Positions 1 through 8,985 of a stretch of DNA of 64,000 bases are shown here, in pieces (positions within the stretch are counted from its first letter, which is position 1; each line of letters opens with the position of its first letter). Source of the DNA: Candidatus Nitrosacidococcus sp. I8 (GTDB taxonomy: Bacteria > Pseudomonadota > Gammaproteobacteria > Nitrosococcales > Nitrosococcaceae). Below the pieces are notes generated by a model. That model had not been told where the DNA came from and did not search any database. It saw only the letters and a list, made by a program, of their open reading frames with translations. The DNA lies in assembly GCF_945836005.1 (NCBI RefSeq), contig NZ_OX241534.1:1412275-1476274 (forward strand), written 5' to 3'. The position numbers and the translations under genes were made by a program.

Positions 1-1
1 T

Positions 2-388
2 ACTAAACTCCATGATCAAGCACCAGAAGATATCATTGTATTGAATAATTTGGCTTGGTTAATGCGGGATGAAAACCCAAAGAGGGCACTTGGCTATGCA
101 CAACAAGCCTTAACTTTAGATCCAGATAATCCTGAAGTAATGGATACTCTGGGTACTTTATTACTAAAACAGGATCAACCTAAAAAAGCCTTAAAATTAT
201 TAGAAGAAGCAGCTAAGAAACTACCTAAGAATCAAACAATTCAGTTTCATAGGGTTCAAGCACTTATACAGAGCAAGCGTACCGATACTGTAGGTGCTAA
301 AAAACTGCTGCAGGATTTGCTCTCTTCCGATGATCCATTTTTAGAACGTGATGAAGCAGAGTCTATGCTAAAGAAATTAGGGGGCTAA
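2..388 (+). CDS. PEP-CTERM system TPR protein, PrsT-like (3' end only)
   Basis: The reading frame is open from the first bases of the window, so only the last 128 codons are present. They contain degenerate tetratricopeptide repeats: a helix pair around 'LNNLAWLM', then 'ALGYAQQALTLDPDNPEVMDTLG' type spacing, then 'KALKLLEEAAKKLPKNQTIQ'. The wording matches the C-terminus of the XrtA-associated TPR lipoprotein PrsT (TIGR02917), which is thought to act in the periplasm or outer membrane in exopolysaccharide-linked PEP-CTERM sorting. The next gene, on the other strand, is another member of that system, which supports the call. The N-terminus and any lipobox are outside the window, so the assignment rests on the tail and on context. 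Confidence 0.75.
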   Translation, partial: TKLHDQAPEDIIVLNNLAWLMRDENPKRALGYAQQALTLDPDNPEVMDTLGTLLLKQDQPKKALKLLEEAAKKLPKNQTIQFHRVQALIQSKRTDTVGAKKLLQDLLSSDDPFLERDEAESMLKKLGG

Positions 389-400
389 TTACCTAATTTA

Positions 401-462
401 GGGACCCTTCAATCCTTAAAGGATTGAAGGGGGGGTTCGCTAATAAAACTAGCGAACCCCTC
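401..462. terminator. Two inverted repeats between convergent genes
   Basis: An 11-bp perfect stem (405-415 with 421-431, loop TTAAA) is followed at once by a 10-bp perfect stem (432-441 with 451-460, loop of 9). The second overlaps the stop codon of the minus-strand gene. There is no long T-run on the plus strand, so termination is inferred from the position between two converging genes. Confidence 0.55.
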
Positions 463-1846
463 TTCCTGTAACTACTACTTCAGCTGTTTGAAGTAAAATC
501 ATAAGATCGAAGAAAAACCCATAGTTCTTTACATAATAAAGATCATATTCAAGTTTTTTAAGCGCATCATCTTCTGTACTTCCGTAGGGGTAACTAATCT
601 GAGCCCATCCTGCTAATCCTGGTTTAATTCGATGCCGTTCATTGTAATAAGGAATTTTTTTAGCAAGAGTCTCAACAAATTCTGGCCGCTCTGGACGAGG
701 ACCTACAAAACTCATTTTTCCTTGAATAATATTAAAGATTTGAGGTAACTCATCAATTCGAGTACGCCGTAACCACCAGCCAATAGGGGTTATTCTCGAG
801 TCGTTACTTGCAGCCCAGCGTGCCTTTCCATCCGCCTCTGCATTTTGATACATGGTACGGAATTTCCAAATTCGAAAAACTTTACTCCCCTCTCCTACAC
901 GATTTTGATAGTAAAAAATAGGGCAACCGCTTTCTAAAAAAATAGCAATAGCTGCAAAAATCAAAAGAGGAGCACAAAGTATAAGCAGAATAATACTGAT
1001 GGCAATATCGGATGTACGCTTACCTATTTTACGTAAAAAATAGCCTTTAAATCCTGTAGCGAGCAACAGCCAACGAGGATCCATAATATCAATCTTGATT
1101 TTACTGGTAGTGCGTTCAAAAAAATCAAGTATATCTGTAACCTCAATACCTAGTAGACGACAGCTCAGTAACGCATCAAAAGGTAGATTATCTCTACACT
1201 CATTAGTTGCAATAATAATTTCATCTACATTTTCCTGTATCGCATATTTCTGCAGAGAAGAAATATTAATTTCAACCAGATTTTGATTTGAAATCAAAAT
1301 AGGTTCATCAGGAATCGGAATATAACCGATAATATGAATGCCAAGCTGATTAAAATTATCATGCATGTTCTCTAGGGTTTTAGCCCGGTTACTTGCCCCT
1401 AAAATGAGTAATCTTCGCTGTAAAGCCTTTAAATTAAGAAGATAAGAAAAAGTAAATCGAGTTGATAATAGAGCAAAAAAGGTAGTGATAATATCAGCAG
1501 TAAAAATACGCTTACCTAGATAAAGATCTGGAATAAAATAAAGAACAATTCCCAGTCCTAATGCAGCTAAAAATATAGCTGCAGCAATATGGTAAAAAAT
1601 ATCAATTCTTTCTTGGGATTGGCGGCGGCGATATAACCCTGCAATCACAAGTGAGGCGGTAACAATCAATACGTAGATAGTTGCATTTATCCATGTTGCC
1701 TCTATACTCTCTTTAGGAAGGTCGGACCAGCCTAAAAAAATAGTATAAATGGCAAGCCAGATACTAGGTAGTAAGATAACGACTTCAAAAAATGCAAGTA
1801 ATAAAAAACTTGCTCTTACATAATGATTAAGGAATCGAATACTCAT
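449..1846 (-). CDS. XrtA/PEP-CTERM-associated polyprenyl glycosylphosphotransferase (TIGR03013-like)
   Basis: Predicted inner-membrane enzyme that transfers a sugar-1-phosphate to undecaprenyl phosphate to start exopolysaccharide synthesis. About 110 N-terminal residues form four hydrophobic segments. A CoA-binding-like nucleotide domain follows (around 'LLILGASNRA'), then a fifth transmembrane segment near residue 280 and the C-terminal bacterial sugar transferase domain. That domain carries KFRTM, DELPQIFNIIQGKMSFVGPR and KPGLAGWAQI, all typical of WbaP/EpsB catalytic domains. The length of 465 aa and the start 'IRFLNHYV' fit the TIGR03013 group tied to exosortase XrtA. It converges on the PrsT-like gene at the left edge. 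The catalytic motifs are intact. Confidence 0.88.
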   Translation of the reverse strand: MSIRFLNHYVRASFLLLAFFEVVILLPSIWLAIYTIFLGWSDLPKESIEATWINATIYVLIVTASLVIAGLYRRRQSQERIDIFYHIAAAIFLAALGLGIVLYFIPDLYLGKRIFTADIITTFFALLSTRFTFSYLLNLKALQRRLLILGASNRAKTLENMHDNFNQLGIHIIGYIPIPDEPILISNQNLVEINISSLQKYAIQENVDEIIIATNECRDNLPFDALLSCRLLGIEVTDILDFFERTTSKIKIDIMDPRWLLLATGFKGYFLRKIGKRTSDIAISIILLILCAPLLIFAAIAIFLESGCPIFYYQNRVGEGSKVFRIWKFRTMYQNAEADGKARWAASNDSRITPIGWWLRRTRIDELPQIFNIIQGKMSFVGPRPERPEFVETLAKKIPYYNERHRIKPGLAGWAQISYPYGSTEDDALKKLEYDLYYVKNYGFFFDLMILLQTAEVVVTGRGVR

Positions 1847-1896
1847 AATTAATTATTTAGTACTTAAATTTAAAGATGGTTATTATTATTTTTAGC

Positions 1897-2850
1897 TTAA
1901 AGATCTAGGGTAGGACCAATAGAGATAATACCGTAGGGATTTATAGTTGGATGGCTTCGAAAATAATGATTACGAATATGATTCCAATGGACAGTTTCTG
2001 TAACCCCAGGCATATGATAGATGCGATGAAGTAAGCGACTAAGATTTGGATAATCTACAATCCGCTTTTGATCACACTTAAAGTGGGTAACATAGACAGG
2101 ATCGAATCGTAGTAGACTTGTCCATAGTCTTAAATCTGCTTCAGTAAGTTGGTTACCCACTAGAAAATCACTTTTTTCTAATTTAGATTCTAGTGCTTCT
2201 AAGGTATCAAACAGAACAGTAACCGCCTCATCATAAGCCTCTTGACTAGTGGCAAATCCTGCTTTATATACGCCGTTATTTACGTTATCATAAACAAGGT
2301 TATTCATGGCATCAATATCCTATTGTAAATAATATGGACAATAGTCTCCTGCTTTAGCACCAATACAATCAAAAGCACTGTTTAGCATCCGGATAATTTC
2401 ACTCGATTCATTATTTACAATGGTTTCTTGCTGTTTATCCCATAATACAGGGACTACTGATCGACCTGTGTAATCTGAATTTGCTTTTAAGTAGAGCTGA
2501 TAGAGTTTTTCTAATCCGTAAAGCGAATCTCCTGTAGCCCCTTCAAAGTCAGTACGAAACTCCCAACCATTTTCTAGCATCAATGGATGAACTACAGAAA
2601 TACTAATATGGTTCTCAAGCCCTTTCCATGCACGCATAATTAGGGTGCGATGGGCCCAAGGACAAGCATAGGATACATATAAATGATAGCGATTAGATTC
2701 TGCTTTAAATCCCCCTTCTCCAGATAATCCCGCCGATCCATCAGGGGTAATCCAACTTCGAAATTGACTCACTTCTCTCTTAAACCTCCCGCCACTACTT
2801 TTAGTATCATACCATTGATTATGCCACTGCCCATTTACAAGAAGCCCCAT
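1897..2850 (-). pseudogene. Glutathionyl-hydroquinone reductase (YqjG/ECM4 family) interrupted by an in-frame TAG
   Basis: Two pieces in the same frame, 176 and about 140 codons, are separated by a single TAG at 2320-2322. Together they make a normal-length glutathione S-transferase-fold protein that would reduce glutathionyl-hydroquinones. The first piece has the family's catalytic motif ACPWAHR and 'NNESSEIIRML'. The second resumes as 'DIDAMNNLVYDNVNNGVYKAGFA', where intact homologues read straight through, and keeps 'FKCDQKRIVDYPNL' and 'INPYGI..IGP'. No base is gained or lost. ATG at 2305-2307 could restart translation, but it would give only the all-helical domain without the active-site cysteine. 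A nonsense pseudogene is the simplest reading; amber read-through or a sequencing error is possible. Confidence 0.85.
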
Positions 2851-2951
2851 AGTTTATACCTCTATATGTTTATAACGTGGATTTTAAATAACTATTATAG
2901 GGAATAAATACAGGTGAAAAAGAAGAGGAACGACGGGGATATTTATTTAAG

Positions 2952-3028
<77 letters not shown>

Positions 3029-3090
3029 TTTGACGTTAAGAGGGAAGAATACCTGCTTTTAGAGATAACGTCTATGTTTAAGATGAAAAA

Positions 3091-4941
3091 TTACTTTTTA
3101 AGTTGAGTAATATCCCGTACTGCTCCTTTTGCTGCAGATGTAGTTAAGGCTGCGTAAGCTTGAAGGGCTGAAGAAATAGGGCGATTTCTATTTTGAGGCT
3201 GCCAAGCTTGTATTCCTTTTTGCTCTATAGCCATTCTACGCTGGGCAAGTATTTGCTCATCTACTGCCAAATGAATTCGTCGATGAGGAATGTTGATTTC
3301 TATTACATCACCTTCTTCTACTAATCCAATTAATCCCCCTTCCGCTGCTTCTGGGGAAACATGACCAATAGACAGCCCTGATGTGCCTCCAGAAAATCTA
3401 CCATCAGTAATTAAGGCACAAGCCATCCCTAACCCTTTTGCCTTTAAATAGCTAGTAGGATAAAGCATTTCTTGCATTCCCGGACCTCCTTTAGGCCCTT
3501 CATAGCGAATAATCACAATCTCCCCTGAATGGATGGAGTCGCTTAAAATAGCATCTACAGCATCTTCTTGGCTTTCAAAGACTCGAGCAGGACCAGAGAA
3601 AATCAAAATGGAAGGATCTACTCCAGCGGTTTTCACCACACATCCTTCTTTTGCAAGGTTACCATAGAGTATGGCCAATCCTCCATCTTGGCTATAAGCA
3701 TGAGCAGCATCACGAATACACCCTTTTTCTCGATCTAGATCAAGATTTCGCCAGCGATTACTTTGACTAAAAGCTACTTGGGTTGCAATTCCTCCCGGTG
3801 CTGCTAAGTATCGACTCTGAATAGTCTCATCTTGAGTACGAGCAATATCCCACTGTTCAATAGCATCTCCCAAAGTTTGGCTATGAACCGTATATGCTTT
3901 CTGATTAATTAATCTTGCTTGATTTAGTTCTCCAAGAATGGCCATAACTCCTCCTGCCCGATGTAAGTCTTCCATATGGTATTCTGGGGTGGCTGGAGAA
4001 ACCTTACATAAATGAGGCACTTTTAGAGATAAGCGATCAATATCTGCCATAGAAAAATCTACCCCTGCTTCGTGAGCAGCCGCAAGAAGGTGCAGTACGG
4101 TATTAGTGGATCCCCCCATAGCAATATCCAAGCTCATAGCATTTTCAAAAGCATCAAAGCTCGCAATTGATCTAGGCAATACCTTATGATCATCCTGCTC
4201 ATAGTAACGCTTTGCTAAATCTACAATAATTCGTCCTGATTCTAAAAATAAATCTTTACGATCTCCATGGGTGGCTAATAAAGATCCATTACCTGGTAAG
4301 GATAATCCGAGTACTTCAGTCAAGCAGTTCATAGAATTAGCAGTAAACATCCCTGAGCAAGAACCACAAGTTGGGCAAGCAGATTGCTCATAGGTCATGA
4401 CATCTTCATCACTAGCATAGAAATCTACCGCAGCTACCATAGCATCTACTAAATCAAGACTCATATTTTTTCCGTGAAGCTTAATTTTCCCCGCTTCCAT
4501 GGGTCCACCTGAGACAAAGATAGTAGGAATATTAAGCCGCAATGCTGCCATCAGCATGCCTGGGGTAATTTTGTCGCAGTTGGAAATGCACACCATGGCA
4601 TCAGCACAATGGGCATTGACCATATATTCTACCGAATCGGCAATAATTTCTCGGGAAGGTAGAGAATAAAGCATGCCACTATGACCCATGGCAATTCCAT
4701 CATCCACTGCAATGGTGTTAAATTCTTTAGCTACTCCCCCTGCTTTTTCAATTTCTCTAGCAACTAATTGCCCTAGATCTTTCAAATGTACATGACCGGG
4801 AACAAATTGGGTAAAAGAGTTGGCAATGGCAATAATTGGTTTTTCAAAATCCTCTTCTTTCATGCCCGTAGCTCGCCATAGTGCACGAGCACCTGCCATA
4901 TTTCTACCATGGGTTGTTGTTCGAGATCGATAAACCGGCAT
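3091..4941 (-). CDS. ilvD: Dihydroxy-acid dehydratase
   Basis: Catalyses dehydration of 2,3-dihydroxy-isovalerate and 2,3-dihydroxy-3-methylvalerate, the third common step of isoleucine and valine synthesis, using an Fe-S cluster and Mg2+. The product is 616 aa, the full family length. Visible marks are '[14 protein letters not shown]', '[13 protein letters not shown]', cluster cysteines in 'CISNCDK' and '[16 protein letters not shown]', and the C-terminal '[21 protein letters not shown]'. I chose ATG at 4941 (MPVYRSR) rather than the TTG four codons upstream, because GGAGAG lies at the right distance before the ATG. No leader peptide or attenuator is visible in the 48 bp before it. Confidence 0.97.
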   Translation of the reverse strand: MPVYRSRTTTHGRNMAGARALWRATGMKEEDFEKPIIAIANSFTQFVPGHVHLKDLGQLVAREIEKAGGVAKEFNTIAVDDGIAMGHSGMLYSLPSREIIADSVEYMVNAHCADAMVCISNCDKITPGMLMAALRLNIPTIFVSGGPMEAGKIKLHGKNMSLDLVDAMVAAVDFYASDEDVMTYEQSACPTCGSCSGMFTANSMNCLTEVLGLSLPGNGSLLATHGDRKDLFLESGRIIVDLAKRYYEQDDHKVLPRSIASFDAFENAMSLDIAMGGSTNTVLHLLAAAHEAGVDFSMADIDRLSLKVPHLCKVSPATPEYHMEDLHRAGGVMAILGELNQARLINQKAYTVHSQTLGDAIEQWDIARTQDETIQSRYLAAPGGIATQVAFSQSNRWRNLDLDREKGCIRDAAHAYSQDGGLAILYGNLAKEGCVVKTAGVDPSILIFSGPARVFESQEDAVDAILSDSIHSGEIVIIRYEGPKGGPGMQEMLYPTSYLKAKGLGMACALITDGRFSGGTSGLSIGHVSPEAAEGGLIGLVEEGDVIEINIPHRRIHLAVDEQILAQRRMAIEQKGIQAWQPQNRNRPISSALQAYAALTTSAAKGAVRDITQLKK

Positions 4942-4989
4942 TGCTCTCTCCAAAAAATAGTTTAAGTTAGAAGTATTTTAATTTAAAAA

Positions 4990-6993
4990 TTAATTTAATA
5001 ATGTACGCAAATGCGCTAAATGAGCTTGTCCCCGCTGAATACGTTCAGCTGGATCTTTTGATGATTCTTGATTTTCCCATCTTAGATCTGCTGGAGGTAA
5101 TTCTGATAAAAACCGGCTAGGTTCACAAGTGAACACCTCACCATATCGTTGGCGCTTTTCAGCTAGGGTAAACCACAAATTTCGTTGTGCCCGAGTGATA
5201 CCTACATAAGCTAAACGCCGCTCTTCTTCTATAATGTCTTGCTCGATGCTGTTACGATGAGGTAATAGCTCCTCTTCCATACCTACCATAAATACGTGAG
5301 GAAATTCTAATCCCTTAGCAGCATGAAGGGTAGATAAGCTCACTGCATCCTGGTTTTTTTTCTCTTGGTTTCGCTCCAAAATATCTTGGAGACTAACGTG
5401 GGCGACTAGATCGCTGAGTGTTTGCTTATTGTCTCCTTGTTCATATACACGCCCTAACCACTGAACTAAATCTTCAATGTTTGCTATTTTTTTCTCTACC
5501 GTACGGGGATCATTATAGGTTTCAGTTAGCCAATGGTAATAGTCAGATTGTTTGATTAAATCCTTAACTACTTCAATGGGATCGCCACGTTGCCCTTGAT
5601 CTTCTAAGTCAACAATCCATCGGGCAAAATTATATAATTTTTCTACTGCCTCTTTTGGAAGTTGGCTATTTAACCCTACTTCAAAGCAAGCACCTAGTAG
5701 ACTTTGCTCCCGGCAAGTCGCATATTGTACTAATTTTTCTAGGGTGGCTGCTCCAATTCCTCGCCGTGGCATGTTTACGATTCGTAAAAAAGCGTGATCA
5801 TCATCCCCATTAGTTAAAAGCCGTAGATAAGCCATCATATCTTTAATTTCAGTGCGATCAAAAAAGGAGGTGCCTCCACTCAAAGTATAAGGAATTCCTT
5901 GAGTACGTAAGGCTTTTTCAAAGGGTTGAGATTGATAATTACCTCGGTACAAAATGGCATAATCTTTAAATGCACAACGATATTTAAATTGATGGTACAT
6001 TAGTTGAGCAATTACCTTGTCCGCCTCATGAAATTCATCTTGGCAAGAGAGTACTTGAATTGGATCTCCCTCACCTAAAGCACTCCAAAGTTGTTTTTCA
6101 AAAATATGGGGATTTTGGCTAATCAGCTGATTAGCTACCCGTAAAATACGGGCAGTAGAACGATAGTTTTGTTCTAACTTAATGACTGTAAGCTGAGGAA
6201 AATCTGCTTTAAGCTGGTGTAAATTCTCTGGACGTGCCCCTCGCCATGCATAAATAGATTGATCATCATCACCTACTACAGTAAAGGCACTCCACACGCC
6301 TGCTAAAGTTCTAATAAGCTGATACTGTGCCTCATTAGTATCTTGATATTCATCCACGAGCAAGTAATGCAAACGGTTTTGCCAGCGATGAAGTACTTCT
6401 ATTTGAGAAGTAAATAAATATAGAGGCAATACAATAAGATCATCAAAATCCACTGCATTATAGGATCGTAGCCGCTGATCATAAATTTCGTACACTCGAG
6501 CAGCTAAATTTTCCTGTGGGCTGCCATCTTGCTTCAATGCCTGTTCAGGTGTGATTAAAGTATTTTTCCAAGCAGAGATTTGCCACTGTAAATTGTTTTT
6601 ATCTCCATCATTGGTATACTCTTGTTGGCATATATTTGCAATCAGAGAGAGACTATCCTGAGAATCTAGCAGTGAGAAGTTCTTTTTAAGATTTAGATAT
6701 TCCCATTCCTTGCGTAAAATATTTAACCCTAATGTATGAAAAGTCGAAACAGTTAGCCCTCGAGTTTTTTCTTTAGGTAAAAGTTGATTAATTCGATCTT
6801 TCATCTCTCGAGCTGCTTTATTAGTAAATGTAACGGCTGTAATAGTTCGAGCTGAAATCCCACAAGCTTGGATAAGGTAGGCTATTTTATGAGTAATCAC
6901 TTTTGTTTTACCGCTACCTGCTCCAGCCAATACTAATAGAGGACCATCAATATGTCGTACTGCTTGTTTTTGTTGCGAGTTAAGCGTTTCCAT
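4990..6993 (-). CDS. rep: ATP-dependent DNA helicase Rep (SF1)
   Basis: A 3'-5' superfamily 1 helicase that clears roadblocks ahead of the replisome. It is 667 aa from ATG at 6993, typical for Rep. Motifs in order: Q motif and Walker A AGAGSGKT (residues 23-30), 'TFTNKAAREMKDR' (Ia), VDEYQDTN (II), 'VVGDDDQSIYAWRGA' (III), 'LEQNYRS' (IV), 'STLHAAKGLEFPHVF' (V) and VGITRAQR (VI). The sequence between III and IV ('ARPENLHQL') resembles Rep more than UvrD. Its start overlaps the last 14 bp of yifB on the same strand, so translational coupling is likely. A longer in-frame reading upstream lies inside yifB and is not needed. Confidence 0.93.
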   Translation of the reverse strand: METLNSQQKQAVRHIDGPLLVLAGAGSGKTKVITHKIAYLIQACGISARTITAVTFTNKAAREMKDRINQLLPKEKTRGLTVSTFHTLGLNILRKEWEYLNLKKNFSLLDSQDSLSLIANICQQEYTNDGDKNNLQWQISAWKNTLITPEQALKQDGSPQENLAARVYEIYDQRLRSYNAVDFDDLIVLPLYLFTSQIEVLHRWQNRLHYLLVDEYQDTNEAQYQLIRTLAGVWSAFTVVGDDDQSIYAWRGARPENLHQLKADFPQLTVIKLEQNYRSTARILRVANQLISQNPHIFEKQLWSALGEGDPIQVLSCQDEFHEADKVIAQLMYHQFKYRCAFKDYAILYRGNYQSQPFEKALRTQGIPYTLSGGTSFFDRTEIKDMMAYLRLLTNGDDDHAFLRIVNMPRRGIGAATLEKLVQYATCREQSLLGACFEVGLNSQLPKEAVEKLYNFARWIVDLEDQGQRGDPIEVVKDLIKQSDYYHWLTETYNDPRTVEKKIANIEDLVQWLGRVYEQGDNKQTLSDLVAHVSLQDILERNQEKKNQDAVSLSTLHAAKGLEFPHVFMVGMEEELLPHRNSIEQDIIEEERRLAYVGITRAQRNLWFTLAEKRQRYGEVFTCEPSRFLSELPPADLRWENQESSKDPAERIQRGQAHLAHLRTLLN

Positions 6994-8497
6994 AGATACG
7001 ATCCAAGCGTCGATAGCCAATTGCCTCTGAGAGATGAGGTATCTCAATAGGTTTACTGTTCTCTAAATCAGCAATAGTTCGAGCTACTTTTAAAATACGA
7101 TGATAAGCACGTGCAGAAAACCCTAAGCGTTCTGAGGCTTGTTCTAATAAAGAATAGCCTTGAGCATTAAGCATACATACCTGGCTAATTTCTTTGTTAT
7201 TAAGCCAGCAGTTAAGTTTATTTGATCGGCTATATTGTACTTTTCTTGCTTTTTTTACTCTTACTTGAACTTGTATGCTTTGCTCTACAGATTCTTCTGC
7301 TTTAGAGTGTAATAAATTTAATGGTACTGAAGGTATCTCCATGTGAATATCAATCCGATCCAATAAGGGGCCTGAAACTTTAGCACGATATCGTTGAATT
7401 TGCTCTAAAGTGCATCGGCACTTTCCATTAGAATCTCCTAAATAACCACAAGGACAGGGATTCATTGCTGCAATCAGCTGGAATTTTGCAGGAAATTCTA
7501 CTTGTTTTGCTGCTCGAGAAATAATAATTTTTCCAGATTCTAGAGGTTCTCTGAGTACTTCTAAAACTTTCCTTTCAAATTCAGGTAACTCATCTAAGAA
7601 CAATACCCCATGGTGAGCTAGAGAAATCTCCCCTGGTTTGGGTTGCCCCCCACCGCCTACTAGGGCTGTTGCAGAGGCTGTGTGATGAGGTGCACGAAAA
7701 GTTCGATGCTGCCAGCTACGATCTGGATTAAAACCCTGGTTACTAATAGATTGCACGGTCGCGCTTTCTAAAGCTTCTTGTTCTGTCATTGGAGGCAAAA
7801 TCCCTGGTAGACAGTTAGCTAGCATGGTTTTTCCAGCCCCGGGTGGACCAATCATTAACATATTATGACCCCCAGCGGCAGCGATTTCTAAAGCTCGCTT
7901 CGCTTGGTATTGACCACGCACATCACTTATATCTGTATAGCGGTTTTTGTTAACTTTAGGTAGATTTGGTAGCGGAGAAAGAGGGAATTGCTCTTGAAGA
8001 AATTGACATACTTCTAATAAATTAGAGGAAGAAAATATTTTAATATCAGAAACTAACCTAGCTTCTAGTAGATTTTCTTTAGCTATAATTAGAATTCGTT
8101 TAGCCCTTTTCGTTTGTAATGCAGTAGGCAATACCGCACGAACACTTCTCAACCCTCCGTCTAAGGAAAGCTCGCTAATAAACTCATAATCCGTTAAGTT
8201 TAAGGGAGAAATTTGTCCTGAAGCAGATAAAATACCTAATGCTATGGCTAAATCAAATCGCCCACCTTCTTTAGGAAGGTCGGCAGGTGCTAAATTGACG
8301 GTAATCCGCCGTGCTGGAAACTCAAAACGAGAATTGAGTAATGCTCCTCGAACTCGCTCTCTACTTTCTTTTACCGTAGCTTCAGGTAATCCTACAATGG
8401 TAAAAGCAGGAAGCCCATTGGAAAGATGTACTTCTACTGTAACTAAGGGGGCTTCAATTCCAGATTGAGCACGACTATAGATAACTGCTAAGGGCAT
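6980..8497 (-). CDS. YifB/ComM family AAA+ ATPase (Mg-chelatase-like)
   Basis: The product is 505 aa with the N-terminal ChlI-like S5/Lon-type domain ('VEVHLSNGLPAFTIVGLPE', 'RRITVNLAPADLPKEGGRFDL'), a Mg-chelatase AAA+ domain with Walker A GPPGAGKT at residues 217-224, the paired-cysteine segment 'NPCPCGYLGD', and the C-terminal helical domain 'GFSARAYHRILKVARTIADL'. In naturally competent bacteria ComM is a hexameric helicase that promotes branch migration of incoming DNA. Non-competent species also keep it, so competence cannot be inferred from this gene. It overlaps rep by 14 bp and follows ubiK by 37 bp. Confidence 0.93.
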   Translation of the reverse strand: MPLAVIYSRAQSGIEAPLVTVEVHLSNGLPAFTIVGLPEATVKESRERVRGALLNSRFEFPARRITVNLAPADLPKEGGRFDLAIALGILSASGQISPLNLTDYEFISELSLDGGLRSVRAVLPTALQTKRAKRILIIAKENLLEARLVSDIKIFSSSNLLEVCQFLQEQFPLSPLPNLPKVNKNRYTDISDVRGQYQAKRALEIAAAGGHNMLMIGPPGAGKTMLANCLPGILPPMTEQEALESATVQSISNQGFNPDRSWQHRTFRAPHHTASATALVGGGGQPKPGEISLAHHGVLFLDELPEFERKVLEVLREPLESGKIIISRAAKQVEFPAKFQLIAAMNPCPCGYLGDSNGKCRCTLEQIQRYRAKVSGPLLDRIDIHMEIPSVPLNLLHSKAEESVEQSIQVQVRVKKARKVQYSRSNKLNCWLNNKEISQVCMLNAQGYSLLEQASERLGFSARAYHRILKVARTIADLENSKPIEIPHLSEAIGYRRLDRIYGNA

Positions 8498-8534
8498 GAA
8501 TATAGATATGACTTAGCAGAAAATAAAATGAGGC

Positions 8535-8819
8535 TTATTCGTGCTTTTCTGTAGGTGTTTTAGAACTAGCACCTACTCCTAATTTCTCCTCTAGTTCAGC
8601 TACTTGTGCTTCTAGTACTTCTAATTTTATTCGAGTTCGAGCAAGCACTGCTTGTTGTACATCAAATTCTTCCCGAGTCACCAAATCTAATCGGGAAAAA
8701 GCACTACTGAGTATGGCACGAAAATTTTTTTCTATATCTTTTTGAATATCTTGCAATCCTGTAGGTACTACTTTTGATAATTTATGGGCAAGATCATCTA
8801 ATATTTTTCCGTCAATCAT
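8535..8819 (-). CDS. ubiK: Ubiquinone biosynthesis accessory factor UbiK (YqiC/BMFP family)
   Basis: A 94-residue protein. 'MIDGKILDDLAHKLSKVVP' is a helix at the start, and residues 55-82 ('VLARTRIKLEVLEAQVAELEEKL') form a trimeric coiled coil, as in the BMFP family. UbiK assists the soluble ubiquinone synthesis complex with UbiJ under aerobic conditions. It is first in a minus-strand run with yifB and rep; this ubiK-yifB linkage is common in gammaproteobacteria. Confidence 0.9.
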   Translation of the reverse strand: MIDGKILDDLAHKLSKVVPTGLQDIQKDIEKNFRAILSSAFSRLDLVTREEFDVQQAVLARTRIKLEVLEAQVAELEEKLGVGASSKTPTEKHE

Positions 8820-8985
8820 AAGTTCATCCTTTAAATTCTCATACTTAAAATTAAGTATAACTTAATATTTATTTGCTAAGCTAAAGACTAGGTACTATAT
8901 ATAGTGGTTAATCGAGATTCTATTCATCTTTTTAAACTAGGATTTTACTATATTTTTAAAATTTAAAAAAAAGAGGCTGGATTCG

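Noticed and set aside
8244-8468. Open frame on the plus strand inside yifB
   Set aside because: It is antisense to the conserved yifB core, has no ribosome site and a low-complexity translation.
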